DNA from: Actinoplanes philippinensis
Lineage (GTDB): Bacteria; Actinomycetota; Actinomycetes; Mycobacteriales; Micromonosporaceae
Assembly: GCF_900113015.1 (NCBI RefSeq)
Contig: NZ_FONV01000016.1
Coordinates: forward strand, 124,001 to 188,000
DNA length: 64,000 bases
Direction of reading: 5' to 3'
This document shows positions 1 to 8,232 of this stretch, piece after piece. The position numbers and the translations under genes are program-made. The notes under the pieces were generated by a model, which saw only the letters and a program-made list of their open reading frames with translations, had not been told where the DNA came from and did no database searches. How positions within the stretch are numbered: the stretch's first letter is position 1; the number at the start of each line of letters is the position of its first letter.

Positions 1-1
1 G

Positions 2-550
2 GTGGGCGACGTCCTGCGCAGCGCGCGCTTCTGGCTGCTCGCTTTCGCATTCGTGGTTCAGACCGGCGCCGTCACCGCATTCCTGCTGATCATGGTGAGC
101 TACTTCCGCGACGTCGGCTTCTCCCCCACCGTCGCCGCGTCGATGCCCCTGGCCGTCGGCGCCCTGCAACTGACGTCCCGGCAGGCCCTCGCGCCGCTCG
201 CCCGGCGCTACGGGATGGCTCAGGTCACCGCGGTGGCATGCGCGATCCAAGAGCTGGGCCTGCTCGTCCTGCCGCTGACCGGTCATGCTCTCGTGCCGGC
301 GCTGATCTGTGTCGCCGCGTTCGGCACCGGCTACGGCATCGGCGTGGTCGCCCGCCCCTCCATCGTCGCCGATGCGTTCGGGATCGCACGCTTCGCGAGC
401 GTGATCGCGGTGACCACGGTGCCCATCGCGCTGGCCCGGGCCGGCGTGCCGCTGCTTGCCGTCTGGCTCGCCGACTGGCGGTTTCTCGTACTGCTGGGCG
501 TGGGCACTCTGCTCGCCGCGGTCGCGCTGATCCCGTCACGAGCCCTGTGA
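2..550 (+). CDS. MFS transporter, C-terminal part (5' end outside window)
   Basis: The frame is open from the first base and encodes about 180 residues of alternating hydrophobic helices and short basic loops, about six membrane segments, matching the C-terminal half of a 12-helix major facilitator permease. The basic loop 'ARRYG' after a helix and the Gly-rich helix 'AFGTGYGIGVVARP' are typical of MFS helices 7-11. The true start lies upstream of the window, so the GTG at base 2 should not be taken as the start. Substrate cannot be told. A hairpin directly follows the stop. Confidence 0.8.
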   Translation: MGDVLRSARFWLLAFAFVVQTGAVTAFLLIMVSYFRDVGFSPTVAASMPLAVGALQLTSRQALAPLARRYGMAQVTAVACAIQELGLLVLPLTGHALVPALICVAAFGTGYGIGVVARPSIVADAFGIARFASVIAVTTVPIALARAGVPLLAVWLADWRFLVLLGVGTLLAAVALIPSRAL

Positions 551-554
551 CCGC

Positions 555-581
555 GCCGTCGCTCGGAGGCTCGGCGACGGC
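555..581 (+). terminator. Stem-loop after MFS gene
   Basis: GCCGTCGC (555-562) pairs with GCGACGGC (574-581) across an 11-nt loop, five bases after the MFS stop. There is no T-run, as is common for actinobacterial terminators. It sits between convergent genes; the remaining ~215 bp up to 799 shows no convincing gene. Confidence 0.55.
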
Positions 582-798
582 ATGATGCGGAAATGGACCT
601 GTTCACGGCTTCAGTCACCGACGCAACCACGAACCTGCTCGGTGAGGGACGTGTCGGCTGGGCGAGTGACGGTCCGGTTCCGAGGTTTTCAGCAGATACG
701 AGAGGCCACCGGCCGGGTCGAGGACTTCGCCGATCGGGGCGGTACGGCCTGGACAGGTGTACCGGCCTCGGCGTCGAGCCTTGTGCTGCTCCGGACGA

Positions 799-1932
799 TC
801 ACCTCGGCCGGCCTTCGCGTAGTTCTCGCACGAGCGAGGAGACGACTGCCTTGAGGCTTCCGCCCTGAGCCTTCGCGACCCTCAGCTGACGCTGATAGCT
901 CGCGCCGCCGACGATGATGTCTCTCACGTCATTCAGCTCTGCCGAGCAGCCGAGCGATTCAGCGGTGGGCTCGAGCAGCGGCAGCAACTCCGCGAGGTCC
1001 TCGGTGACGAGCCGCTCATCGCCGGCAGCGTTGCGGACGATGATGGCGTCCATGCCGTAGCGGGCCGCCCGCCACTTGTTCTCACGGACGAACCACGCCG
1101 GGAGCGTCGGTATCGCCCGGCCGGCGTCGAGCTCTCGGGAGAAGTGTTCGACCAGGCACTGGGTCAGGGCCGCAATCGCGCCGATCTCGTGCGGGGTGGA
1201 GATCCCGTCGAATGTCCGGACCTCGATCGTCCCCCACCTCGGTGACGGACGTATGTCCCAGCGCAGCTCGTTCAGCTCCTCGATGACGCCGATGTGCTGC
1301 AGGTCGGCCACCATCTGCTCGTACTGGGCCCACTCGCTGAACTGCGGCGGCAGCCCGGCGGTCGGCAGCTGCTGGAACATCAGCGCCCGATTGGACGCGT
1401 ACCCGGTGTTCTCCCCCGCCCAGAACGGGCTCGACGCGCTGAGCGCCTGAAAATGCGGCAGATAGGTGAGCAGACCGTCGATGATCGGCAACACCTTGCG
1501 GCGGTCCTCGACCGAAACATGGACGTGCACACCCCAGATCATCATCTGCCGGCCCCACCACCGGGTCCGGTCGATGAGGATGTCATAGCGCGGCTTGTCC
1601 GGCGTCACCTCCTGTTGGAACCACTGGCTGAACGGATGCGTACCCGCCGAGATGAGGTCGACGCCCATGGGTTCGGCGACCGTATCGACACGCTCGACCA
1701 ACCGAACCAGGTCGTCGATCGCGCCCCGGACGCGGTGATGCGGTGCACTCACGATCTCGACGGTGTTGGTGAGCAACTCGTTCGTCACGTGCGGAAAGGT
1801 GTCGGCGGTGCCGAGCTTGTGAAGCAGCTCGGGGGCCGCCGGGGAGAGCTCGCCGCTTCGCCGATCAACGCACGCGATCTCCCACTCGATACCTAGACGC
1901 GATCTGATTGAGGGCGCGAAGCCGATACGCAT
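799..1932 (-). CDS. YbdK-type carboxylate-amine ligase / glutamate-cysteine ligase family 2
   Basis: A 377-residue member of the GCS2 (YbdK) family, ATP-grasp-independent ligases that join a glutamate gamma-carboxyl to an amine, classically cysteine. Visible family motifs are GIEWE near the N-terminus, the HVHVS metal/ATP-binding stretch in the middle, SPFW, and the C-terminal block around 'WDIRPSPRWGTIEVR'. The start is placed at the ATG reading MRIGFAPS. Seven extra in-frame codons upstream (from 1953) look less likely because the family begins close to the GIEWE motif. It is monocistronic and convergent with the MFS gene. A thiol-ligase role would suit the sulfur genes nearby, but this is inference. 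Confidence 0.85.
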   Translation of the reverse strand: MRIGFAPSIRSRLGIEWEIACVDRRSGELSPAAPELLHKLGTADTFPHVTNELLTNTVEIVSAPHHRVRGAIDDLVRLVERVDTVAEPMGVDLISAGTHPFSQWFQQEVTPDKPRYDILIDRTRWWGRQMMIWGVHVHVSVEDRRKVLPIIDGLLTYLPHFQALSASSPFWAGENTGYASNRALMFQQLPTAGLPPQFSEWAQYEQMVADLQHIGVIEELNELRWDIRPSPRWGTIEVRTFDGISTPHEIGAIAALTQCLVEHFSRELDAGRAIPTLPAWFVRENKWRAARYGMDAIIVRNAAGDERLVTEDLAELLPLLEPTAESLGCSAELNDVRDIIVGGASYQRQLRVAKAQGGSLKAVVSSLVRELREGRPR

Positions 1933-2335
1933 GACCCAACAATAGGAACGCACCCCGGTGCCGTCGATCCTCGCCGACCTGCGCCCACCCTGCGGACCCC
2001 TGATCGTCGGGGCTCCGGCCGGACGATGCCCGGAGCCCCGACGAGTTCAGCGGGACGGGGCGCGCCGGGCCGGGCGTTGCCGGCAACCTGTCCGGCTTGG
2101 GCGATGATCATCGTGGCGACTGTGCTGTACACGCCCGGCCAGGTATGACGCCGGGGAGCCACAGGGGTGGCAGCGAGGCCGCCGCCGAACAGACCTGGCC
2201 CGGGCCGATATGTCCACCGCGCGACGAAGATCAGCGTATGGCCGAGGAGGACCGGGCCCAGTTGTGCTCCGAAACCACCAGAGATACGTCTCGCCGCTGT
2301 GTGGACAATCGGGACGGCGCGGTCAGGGGTGCGGG
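1933..2335. other. Intergenic region with a strong hairpin, no convincing gene
   Basis: CGTCGGGGCTCCGG (2005-2018) pairs perfectly with CCGGAGCCCCGACG (2030-2043) over an 11-nt loop. It lies downstream of the leftward flavin reductase and upstream of the leftward ligase, so a terminator for the reductase transcript is the simplest reading. Open frames exist here on both strands but have no recognisable domain and poor codon structure. Confidence 0.5.
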
Positions 2336-2839
2336 CTATGATCGCGGCGGCGCGCCGAGGCCGAAGGCGCTGCGGTGGAAGACCAGCGGCAGAGAATGGT
2401 CGGCGTGTTCGACAGCGTGCAGGCGCAGCAGCACGATGGTGTGATCGCCCGCCTCGACCTCGCGGTAGATGGTCGTGTCGAACTGGGCGAGACCATCCGG
2501 GAGGGTGACCGCGCCGTTTTCGCCGATTTCCACATCGACGCCGTCGAAGCGGGCTTGCGGCGGACCGGCCAACCGGCGGGCCAGGCTGCCGTGCCGGTCG
2601 GCCAGGATGGTGATCCCCAGGTGACCGGCACGGCGCAGGTCGGGCCACGTCTTGGAGGCGTTGGCGATGGAGAATTGCACGAGCGGCGGATCGAGGCTGA
2701 CCGGGGTGAACGAGCTCGCGGCCAGGCCGACGAGAGCGCCGTCGACCCGAGCGGCCACGGCGACCACACCACTGGGGAAGATGCCGAATACGGTCCGCAG
2801 CCGTATCGGGTCGAGGTCCTGATTGGTCGGGAAAGTCAT
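2336..2839 (-). CDS. Flavin reductase family protein (FMN-dependent monooxygenase partner)
   Basis: A 167-residue protein of the flavin reductase-like (split-barrel FMN-binding) family. The pattern 'FGIFPSGVVAVAA', then 'GLAASSFTPVSLDPPLVQFSI' and 'GDHTIVLLRLHAVE' near the C-terminus is characteristic. Such enzymes reduce FMN with NAD(P)H and hand FMNH2 to two-component luciferase-like monooxygenases, which are plentiful 5-20 kb away. The ATG start (MTFPTNQ) is preceded by GAGAGG at good spacing; an upstream in-frame ATG at 3025 lacks this and the family N-terminus. It has its own upstream region with the CCTA-N9-TAGG dyad also found before the monooxygenase operon. Confidence 0.88.
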   Translation of the reverse strand: MTFPTNQDLDPIRLRTVFGIFPSGVVAVAARVDGALVGLAASSFTPVSLDPPLVQFSIANASKTWPDLRRAGHLGITILADRHGSLARRLAGPPQARFDGVDVEIGENGAVTLPDGLAQFDTTIYREVEAGDHTIVLLRLHAVEHADHSLPLVFHRSAFGLGAPPRS

Positions 2840-3037
2840 GGTGACCTCTCTACAGATGGTCGGTGATGCCGTCGGCGACGTGGCCGCACACTGCGTCGCT
2901 GCCGTTCCGGCCCGGCCGTTCGGGTGGACTTCGAGGTTGCGCCGGTCGCCGGCATGCACGGCGGTCATCCAGCGCGCTTCGCAAGCGCGCATTGCCTGTC
3001 CCGAGACCGCCGGGACAGCTGTCACGCTACCACAAAT

Positions 3038-3054
3038 CCTACTGAAGCGATAGG
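3038..3054. promoter_or_regulatory. Dyad CCTA-N9-TAGG upstream of flavin reductase (putative LysR-type box)
   Basis: CCTA (3038-3041) and TAGG (3051-3054) form a dyad with a 9-nt spacer. This creates a T-N11-A pattern typical of LysR operators. The same dyad and spacing recur at 8165-8181 before the monooxygenase operon. The probable regulator is the LysR protein encoded at 7248. Confidence 0.5.
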
Positions 3055-3074
3055 GATTAAGGACAGTTCTCTCG

Positions 3075-4493
3075 CTAGATCGCTTTTCCTGGATTCAGGA
3101 TCCCCAGTGGGTCGAAAACCGCCTTGATCCGACGCTGCAGGTGGTGCTGCTCCTCCCCCAGTTCCCGCGCCAGCCAGGCCCGTTTCAACACACCCACCCC
3201 GTGCTCGCCGGTGACCGTGCCGCCCAGGGACAATGCCAGCGCGAAGATGTCGTCGGCCGCCCGGTGCGCCGCCGAGGGGATCGGCGAGCCGTGCGAACCG
3301 GCCACGATGATCGGGTGCAGGTTGCCGTCGCCGGCGTGGGCCAGGGTGCAGATCGGTACGTCATGCCGCTGGGCGATGTCCGCGATCGATCGAACCGCGG
3401 CGGCGAGTCGCGATCGCGGCACCGCGATGTCCTCGATCAACGGGCGGCCGAGGCGTTCGATGGCGGGCAGTGCCTGACGACGGGCGGCGAGCAGTTCGGC
3501 CGGATCGCCGTCGCTGCGTACCGAGGTGGCGCCGCGCCGCAGCACCTCCAGGGCGCGCGATGTCTCGACCGGCCCGCCGTCGAGTTGCACGATCAGCAGC
3601 GCGCCGCCGGATTGGCGCAGGCCGTGGTCGGCGAGCGCGCTGAGGGTGGCCTCGTCGAGGAGTTCGGCGAGCACCGGCTGGACGTGGGCTCCGGTCAGTG
3701 CCACGGAGGCGGCCGCCGCGGTCGCGATGTCCGGATAGGCGGCCGCGATCGTCGCGGTCGGTGTCGGCAGGGTCCGCAGGCGCAGGGTCGCGCCGACGAC
3801 GACGCCGAGGGTCCCCTCCGAGCCGACGAAGAGGCCGGTCAGGTCGTACCCGGTAACGCTTTTCAGTGTGGCGCGACCGGTATTGATCAAGGTGCCGTCG
3901 GCGAGCACCACGTCGAGGCCGAGGACCGAGTCGCGGGTCACGCCGTATTTGGCGCAGCGGAGTCCGCCGGCGTTCGTGGCGATGTTGCCGCCGATCGTGG
4001 AGATCTCCACGCTGGCGGGGTCGGGCGCGTAGCTCAGTCCGTGCTCGGCTGCCGCCCGATCCAGGTCAGCGGTGACGACGCCGGGTTCGGCGATGGCGAT
4101 GCCGTCGGCTGCGCGGATCTCCACGATCCGGTTCATGCGCGACAGGTCGATCACCACGGTGCCGGCTCCGGCGGTGCTCGCACCGGTGAGCGCGGTGCCG
4201 GCGCCGCGAGGAACCAGTGGGGTACGGGTTGCCGAAGCGCCTCGCAACACCGCCTGGACCTGGGTGACCGTGCGAGGGAAGACGACCGCCGCCGGCCGGC
4301 CGTCGGGCTCCCATCCGGAGCGGTCGAGTCGCGACCGCCCCAGGATCTGCTGATCAGTGGTCCACTCCGCGCCGGTGTCCGCCAGCCAACGCAGCGGCTC
4401 CGGAGGAGACCCTGGGTCCGACGCGCGCGTAGCCGACGCCACGACGGGATCAGCGGGGACGGGAGAGGAGGTGGCGGCGCTACCGATCGTCAC
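3075..4493 (-). CDS. FAD-binding oxidase, GlcD/lactate-dehydrogenase-like
   Basis: A 472-residue flavoprotein of the FAD-linked oxidase family (PCMH/VAO type). The N-terminal half carries the FAD-binding signature 'PRGAGTALTGAS', then 'DPASVEISTIGGNIATNAGG' and 'GSEGTLGVV'. The C-terminal substrate domain has HAGDGNLHP and the ending GTVTGEHGVG, as in GlcD and D-lactate dehydrogenases. It most likely oxidises a 2-hydroxy acid. Its start overlaps the stop of the upstream fusion gene by 4 nt, so the two are translationally coupled. A 2-hydroxy acid arising from organosulfur breakdown is a plausible substrate, but this is inference. Confidence 0.87.
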   Translation of the reverse strand: MTIGSAATSSPVPADPVVASATRASDPGSPPEPLRWLADTGAEWTTDQQILGRSRLDRSGWEPDGRPAAVVFPRTVTQVQAVLRGASATRTPLVPRGAGTALTGASTAGAGTVVIDLSRMNRIVEIRAADGIAIAEPGVVTADLDRAAAEHGLSYAPDPASVEISTIGGNIATNAGGLRCAKYGVTRDSVLGLDVVLADGTLINTGRATLKSVTGYDLTGLFVGSEGTLGVVVGATLRLRTLPTPTATIAAAYPDIATAAAASVALTGAHVQPVLAELLDEATLSALADHGLRQSGGALLIVQLDGGPVETSRALEVLRRGATSVRSDGDPAELLAARRQALPAIERLGRPLIEDIAVPRSRLAAAVRSIADIAQRHDVPICTLAHAGDGNLHPIIVAGSHGSPIPSAAHRAADDIFALALSLGGTVTGEHGVGVLKRAWLARELGEEQHHLQRRIKAVFDPLGILNPGKAI

Positions 4494-6415
4494 GGCTGCT
4501 CACCGGTGGCGACCGGCCGGTCCGGGTCGGACGACCAGGCCGACCACGATCCCGGGTAGAGGGCGGCGTCGACACCGAGGGTGGCCAGGGCGGCGATCTG
4601 GTGAGCTGCGGTCACCCCGGACCCGCAGTAGACGCCGACCGGTCCGGTCACCCCGGCGAACCGCTCGCGTAGCTGGTCGGCGGTCTTGAAGCAGGGCACG
4701 CCGTCCTGCAGATTCCCGCCGGTGGGTCTGCTGATCGCGCCGGGGATGTGACCCGCCCGCGGATCGATCGGCTCGATCTCGCCGCGGTAGCGTTCGCCGG
4801 CCCGGGCGTCGAGCAGCGTACCGGCGCCGGGCAGTGCGGCGGCCTCGTCGGCGGTAAGGGTGGGCAGGTGCCCGGCGGTCAGAACGACGTCGCCGGGACG
4901 GCGGGGCGTGGCCGATCCGGTGGCTTCGGCATATCCGGAGGCGCGCCAGGCGGCGAGTCCACCGTCGAGGATGCGCACGCCGGTGACTCCGGCCCAGCGC
5001 AGCAGCCACCAGGCGCGAGCCGCGGCCAGCCCGCCGCTGTTGTCGTAGACCACGACGCGGCTGTCGGCGTTGATGCCCCAGCGGCGGGCGGCGCTCTGGA
5101 GCGCGGCGATCGACGGAAGCGGGTGGCGGCCGGCGCCGGGTTGGTGCGGTCCGGCCAGCTCGGTGTCCAGATCGACGTAGACCGCCCCGGGCAGGTGTCC
5201 GGCCCGGTAGTGTTCGGCGCCGTTCGGGTCGCCGAGCGCCCAGCGGACGTCGAGCAGCACCGGCGGGTCCGGCTCGACTGCCGCGCGGTACACCTCTTCC
5301 ACTCCGGCCAGCACCGATGCCCGGGCCGCGGCGAGGACGTCCGCGTCGACGGTCACATCGTCGCCGGACGCAGCATCGACCGCATCGGTGCTCACGATGA
5401 CATCGTCTCCCCTGAGGGAGGCGGCCGCGGCGACCGTCGGCAGCGTGGCGGCCAGATCCCGCTCACCGAGGGATCCCGCGGCCGTGCCGTCGATGACCGC
5501 GCGGTGCACCCGGGCCTGGATGGCCTCGTTGAGCGGCGCCGCCGCTCCGTGCAGCCGCGCCAGCAGGACGATCTCCCCGTCCAGGTAGTCGGTCTCGGGT
5601 CGGGCCGCGCGGGCCAGACTCTGCCGGGTGGAGTTGCCGACCCGTTCCCGGCCGGGGATCGCGGCGACCCCGAAACCGCTGCTGTTCGGTGTGGCAGGAA
5701 CGATTCCGGCGGCGGCATAGACAGCACGGGCCTCGTCGCGCAGCGCGTCGACGGCGGCGTCGCGCAGCGGGCCCGGCTCATAGAGCGCGTCCAGGCTGTT
5801 GAACAGGTTGCCGATCAGCTTGGCGGCCTTGTGGGCGGTGATGTCCTCGACCTCGTTGACCGTGAAGCCACCCCGGCGCAGGTCGGCCGCGATCGCGGCG
5901 GAGACCTCGTCGGTTCCGGACGGATAACGGCCGAGCCACAGGACCGCCGGCACCGGGTGAGCATGGTTCACGACCTCGCCGGGTACGACGAAGGTGGCCG
6001 GAATCCATACCACGATGCCGTGGACGCGGGCGAACGAGCGCAGCGCGATCCGTTCGGTCTCCAGGCCGTTCTGCAGTGTGACCAGTGGCAGGGTGGTGGC
6101 CGCCACGCCGGCGCTCCCGTCGGCTCGCTTCACCGGGCGCCACGCCCAGTCCTGGACTGCGGCGGCGCTGTCGGTGCTCTTGGTGGCGAGGATCAGGATG
6201 TCGTCCTGGGTCAGGTCGACCTCGCCGGGGCCCGCTGTCACGGGGATGGCCAGCTGGTGGGTGCCGTCCGGGCGGACATAGGTCAGTCCTGATTCGCGCA
6301 GGGCGGCGAGTTGTGCGCCTCGCGCGACCAGGACGGTGTCGATGCCGGCGCGGTGCAGTTCGGCGGCGACGGAGGCCCCGACCGCGCCTGCTCCGATGAC
6401 GATGTAGCGGCTCAT
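4490..6415 (-). CDS. Fusion protein: ketopantoate reductase-like domain + two-domain rhodanese (sulfurtransferase)
   Basis: A 641-residue fusion. Residues 1 to about 330 are a PanE/ApbA-type NAD(P)-dependent reductase, with Rossmann motif GxGxxG at residues 8-13, a Lys in 'TAHKAAKLIGNLFNSLDAL', and the C-terminal helical domain. After a linker with acidic repeats, residues from about 380 form a thiosulfate/3-mercaptopyruvate sulfurtransferase, an inactive first rhodanese repeat followed by one with the active-site loop CGSGVTA (Cys about 593). The fusion is continuous, with no frameshift and uniform codon use. It overlaps both neighbours by 4 nt. A reductase coupled to a sulfurtransferase suggests handling of a 2-oxo acid with a thiol, such as 3-mercaptopyruvate; this is inference. 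Confidence 0.85.
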   Translation of the reverse strand: MSRYIVIGAGAVGASVAAELHRAGIDTVLVARGAQLAALRESGLTYVRPDGTHQLAIPVTAGPGEVDLTQDDILILATKSTDSAAAVQDWAWRPVKRADGSAGVAATTLPLVTLQNGLETERIALRSFARVHGIVVWIPATFVVPGEVVNHAHPVPAVLWLGRYPSGTDEVSAAIAADLRRGGFTVNEVEDITAHKAAKLIGNLFNSLDALYEPGPLRDAAVDALRDEARAVYAAAGIVPATPNSSGFGVAAIPGRERVGNSTRQSLARAARPETDYLDGEIVLLARLHGAAAPLNEAIQARVHRAVIDGTAAGSLGERDLAATLPTVAAAASLRGDDVIVSTDAVDAASGDDVTVDADVLAAARASVLAGVEEVYRAAVEPDPPVLLDVRWALGDPNGAEHYRAGHLPGAVYVDLDTELAGPHQPGAGRHPLPSIAALQSAARRWGINADSRVVVYDNSGGLAAARAWWLLRWAGVTGVRILDGGLAAWRASGYAEATGSATPRRPGDVVLTAGHLPTLTADEAAALPGAGTLLDARAGERYRGEIEPIDPRAGHIPGAISRPTGGNLQDGVPCFKTADQLRERFAGVTGPVGVYCGSGVTAAHQIAALATLGVDAALYPGSWSAWSSDPDRPVATGEQP

Positions 6416-7116
6416 GCCGCCACCTCTGCGGCGATCACGGGGAGGTCGGCGCCGAGCTTGAGCCTCTCCAGGAACAGGATGATCGTGGCGGCGGTGGTCC
6501 GGTGGGTGACGTCGTTGAGGATGTCGTGGCGGCCGCCGGTGATGCTGACCAGCCGGCCGGGGTACGAATCGCGGGCCGAGGCCAGCGGGCTGATCGTGTC
6601 GGAGTCGCCGTGCAGGCCGAGAGTGGGTATCGTCACATCACCCGCATAACCGATGAGTTCAATAGGAATTCGGGCCGAAAGAAGAGCGCCGGGACTGGCC
6701 GCGCCACTGGAGAGAACGCCGCGGTGGGCAGGGCACCCGGTACGTGCGTCGAGTTCGTCGTCCCACCCCAGCAGGTCATCGCCGGCAGACGCGGGGACCG
6801 GGATTCCGGCGAGCACGACGGCATCGAGTCCCGGTGCCGATCGACGGGCGAGCGACAGCGCGAACAGTGCCCCGGCGTCCGATCCGACGACCACCTTGGG
6901 CCCCGGCAGACCATCGTCCACCAGGAGTTTCTCAGCCTCGGCAAAGCTGGCGGCGACATCGGCGGTGACGTCGGGCAGCAGCCGCACCTTGTAGCCGTCG
7001 GCCGCGATCCGCTTGCCGAAGCGCTGATAAGCGTCGATCGTCTCGCCACGCCCGGCGGCGACCAGCACGGTACCCCGGGGAGCTATCCCGACGGGCTCGT
7101 CAAAAGCGTCAGTCAT
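6412..7116 (-). CDS. Alpha/beta-hydrolase with Asp at the nucleophile position
   Basis: A 234-residue alpha/beta-hydrolase. The nucleophile elbow reads GSDAG (residues about 75-79), placing Asp rather than Ser at the nucleophile, as in haloalkane dehalogenases and epoxide hydrolases. The acid region 'LHGDSDTISP' and the late His in 'GGRHDILND' complete a plausible triad. It is the first gene of a leftward set of three overlapping genes and starts 131 bp from the divergent LysR gene. Substrate is unknown; a thioester, epoxide or C-S bond hydrolysed during organosulfur use is possible. Confidence 0.75.
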   Translation of the reverse strand: MTDAFDEPVGIAPRGTVLVAAGRGETIDAYQRFGKRIAADGYKVRLLPDVTADVAASFAEAEKLLVDDGLPGPKVVVGSDAGALFALSLARRSAPGLDAVVLAGIPVPASAGDDLLGWDDELDARTGCPAHRGVLSSGAASPGALLSARIPIELIGYAGDVTIPTLGLHGDSDTISPLASARDSYPGRLVSITGGRHDILNDVTHRTTAATIILFLERLKLGADLPVIAAEVAA

Positions 7117-7221
7117 GTTTTCCTCGCACGAAGAGCGGAGCGGCTACTGTCGGTCAGCATCGCCTGATCGCCGGTCGCATGTCCAACACCGATCCCCGAT
7201 CGGAACCGAACACGAGTTCTT

Positions 7222-7231
7222 ATCAATTGAT
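7222..7231. promoter_or_regulatory. Palindrome ATCAATTGAT in the LysR divergent promoter region
   Basis: A perfect 10-bp palindrome, AT-rich in a GC-rich context, lies between the divergent hydrolase and LysR genes, 17 bp before the LysR start. It is a candidate autoregulatory operator or promoter element. Confidence 0.4.
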
Positions 7232-7247
7232 TGTTAGCGTCCGGGAC

Positions 7248-8090
7248 ATGGCACAGGTTCTGGACATCCTCGCGCTGCGCAGCCTCGTCGCGGTCGCCGA
7301 CTGCGGAGGCTTCCACCGGGCGGGCGCCACGCTGCGGGTCAGCCAGTCGGCGGTCAGCCAGCACATCCGGCGATTGGAGAAGGTGATCGGTCGCCCGCTG
7401 GTCGAGCGGCAGGGGCGCGGCACCACGTTCACCCCGGACGGTCAGGCACTTCTCGGTGAGGCGCGCCGGATCCTGACGGCCCACGACGACGCCCTGCGCC
7501 GGCTGGTCGGCCCGGAGCGTCCGACCGTGACGATCGGCACCACCGAGCACGCCGCCGAGCTGATCCTGCCGGCGGTGACCGCGGCACTGCCGGACCATCA
7601 GGTTCGGTTCCGCATCGATCGCACCCGGCGCTTGGACGCGGCGGTCGACCGGGGCACCATCGACCTGGCCGTGCACCTGACCGAGGCGTCATCGGCGGAG
7701 GGCACGCCGGTCGGTTCACTGCCACTGAGCTGGTATTCCGCGAAGGCCTGGCAGGCGCCGAGCGGCCGGGACTGGCCGGTCGTGGCGATCGAGGAGCCGT
7801 GCGTGCTGCGCCGCCGGGCACTCACCGCGCTCGCGTCGCGAGGATTGGATCCCTATGTGGTGTGCGACAGCGGTTATGTGGCGGGGGTGCTCGACGCCGT
7901 CCGGACCGGGCTGGGTGTCGCGCTGCTGGCCAGCGCGGTGAACACGCCGGACGGGCTGACCGAACGTGACGATCTGCCGAGCGTGCCGCCGGCCACGATG
8001 AGCCTGCGTGCCAGGTCAGGCGCCGATCCCCGAGTCGCCGAGGCGGTCACCGCCGGTCTGCGCACAGTTCTCGGCCCAGTCCCGAGCTGA
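7248..8090 (+). CDS. LysR-family transcriptional regulator
   Basis: A 280-residue LysR regulator. The N-terminal winged helix is clear: 'LRSLVAVADCGGFHRAGATL' then 'VSQSAVSQHIRRLE' (recognition helix) within the first 60 residues. A periplasmic-binding-protein-like effector domain follows. The ATG reading MAQVLDIL was chosen because LysR proteins begin a few residues before the 'LRSLVAVAD' helix; an upstream ATG at 7179 would add 23 unrelated residues. It is divergent from the hydrolase/fusion/oxidase set and followed by the monooxygenase operon, so it probably controls both. Two dyads (8113-8135, 8165-8181) lie downstream of it. Confidence 0.88.
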   Translation: MAQVLDILALRSLVAVADCGGFHRAGATLRVSQSAVSQHIRRLEKVIGRPLVERQGRGTTFTPDGQALLGEARRILTAHDDALRRLVGPERPTVTIGTTEHAAELILPAVTAALPDHQVRFRIDRTRRLDAAVDRGTIDLAVHLTEASSAEGTPVGSLPLSWYSAKAWQAPSGRDWPVVAIEEPCVLRRRALTALASRGLDPYVVCDSGYVAGVLDAVRTGLGVALLASAVNTPDGLTERDDLPSVPPATMSLRARSGADPRVAEAVTAGLRTVLGPVPS

Positions 8091-8112
8091 GTCAAGAGGG
8101 CACGACCGATAA

Positions 8113-8135
8113 GCGATCGTAATCACGTTGATCGC
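8113..8135. promoter_or_regulatory. Dyad GCGATC-N11-GATCGC before monooxygenase operon
   Basis: GCGATC (8113-8118) and GATCGC (8130-8135) form a perfect 6-bp dyad with an 11-nt spacer just downstream of the LysR stop. It could be an operator or part of a weak terminator for lysR. Confidence 0.35.
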
Positions 8136-8164
8136 GGATCGTCGTTGGACACCCTTCCTAAAGA

Positions 8165-8181
8165 CCTATTACATTGGTAGG
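8165..8181. promoter_or_regulatory. Dyad CCTA-N9-TAGG before monooxygenase operon (putative LysR box)
   Basis: CCTA (8165-8168) and TAGG (8178-8181) with a 9-nt spacer, containing T-N11-A. It is the same architecture as at 3038-3054. It lies 52 bp before the GTG start of the first LLM monooxygenase, a position suited to an activator binding at a promoter. Confidence 0.5.
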
Positions 8182-8232
8182 AGTTATAGGGATGTGGCGG
8201 GCGCCGAACCGCTGCTTGAGGGGTGACTCCGC

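Noticed and set aside
1893..2648. Possible membrane protein on the minus strand between the ligase and flavin reductase
   Set aside because: A hydrophobic stretch exists, but most of the frame overlaps the flavin reductase in another phase and no family or start signal supports it.
3141..6292. Two ~500-codon plus-strand frames (3141-4559, 4748-6292)
   Set aside because: Both are antisense to the FAD oxidase and the reductase-rhodanese fusion, which have complete motifs. Their Gly/Arg-rich composition has no domain.
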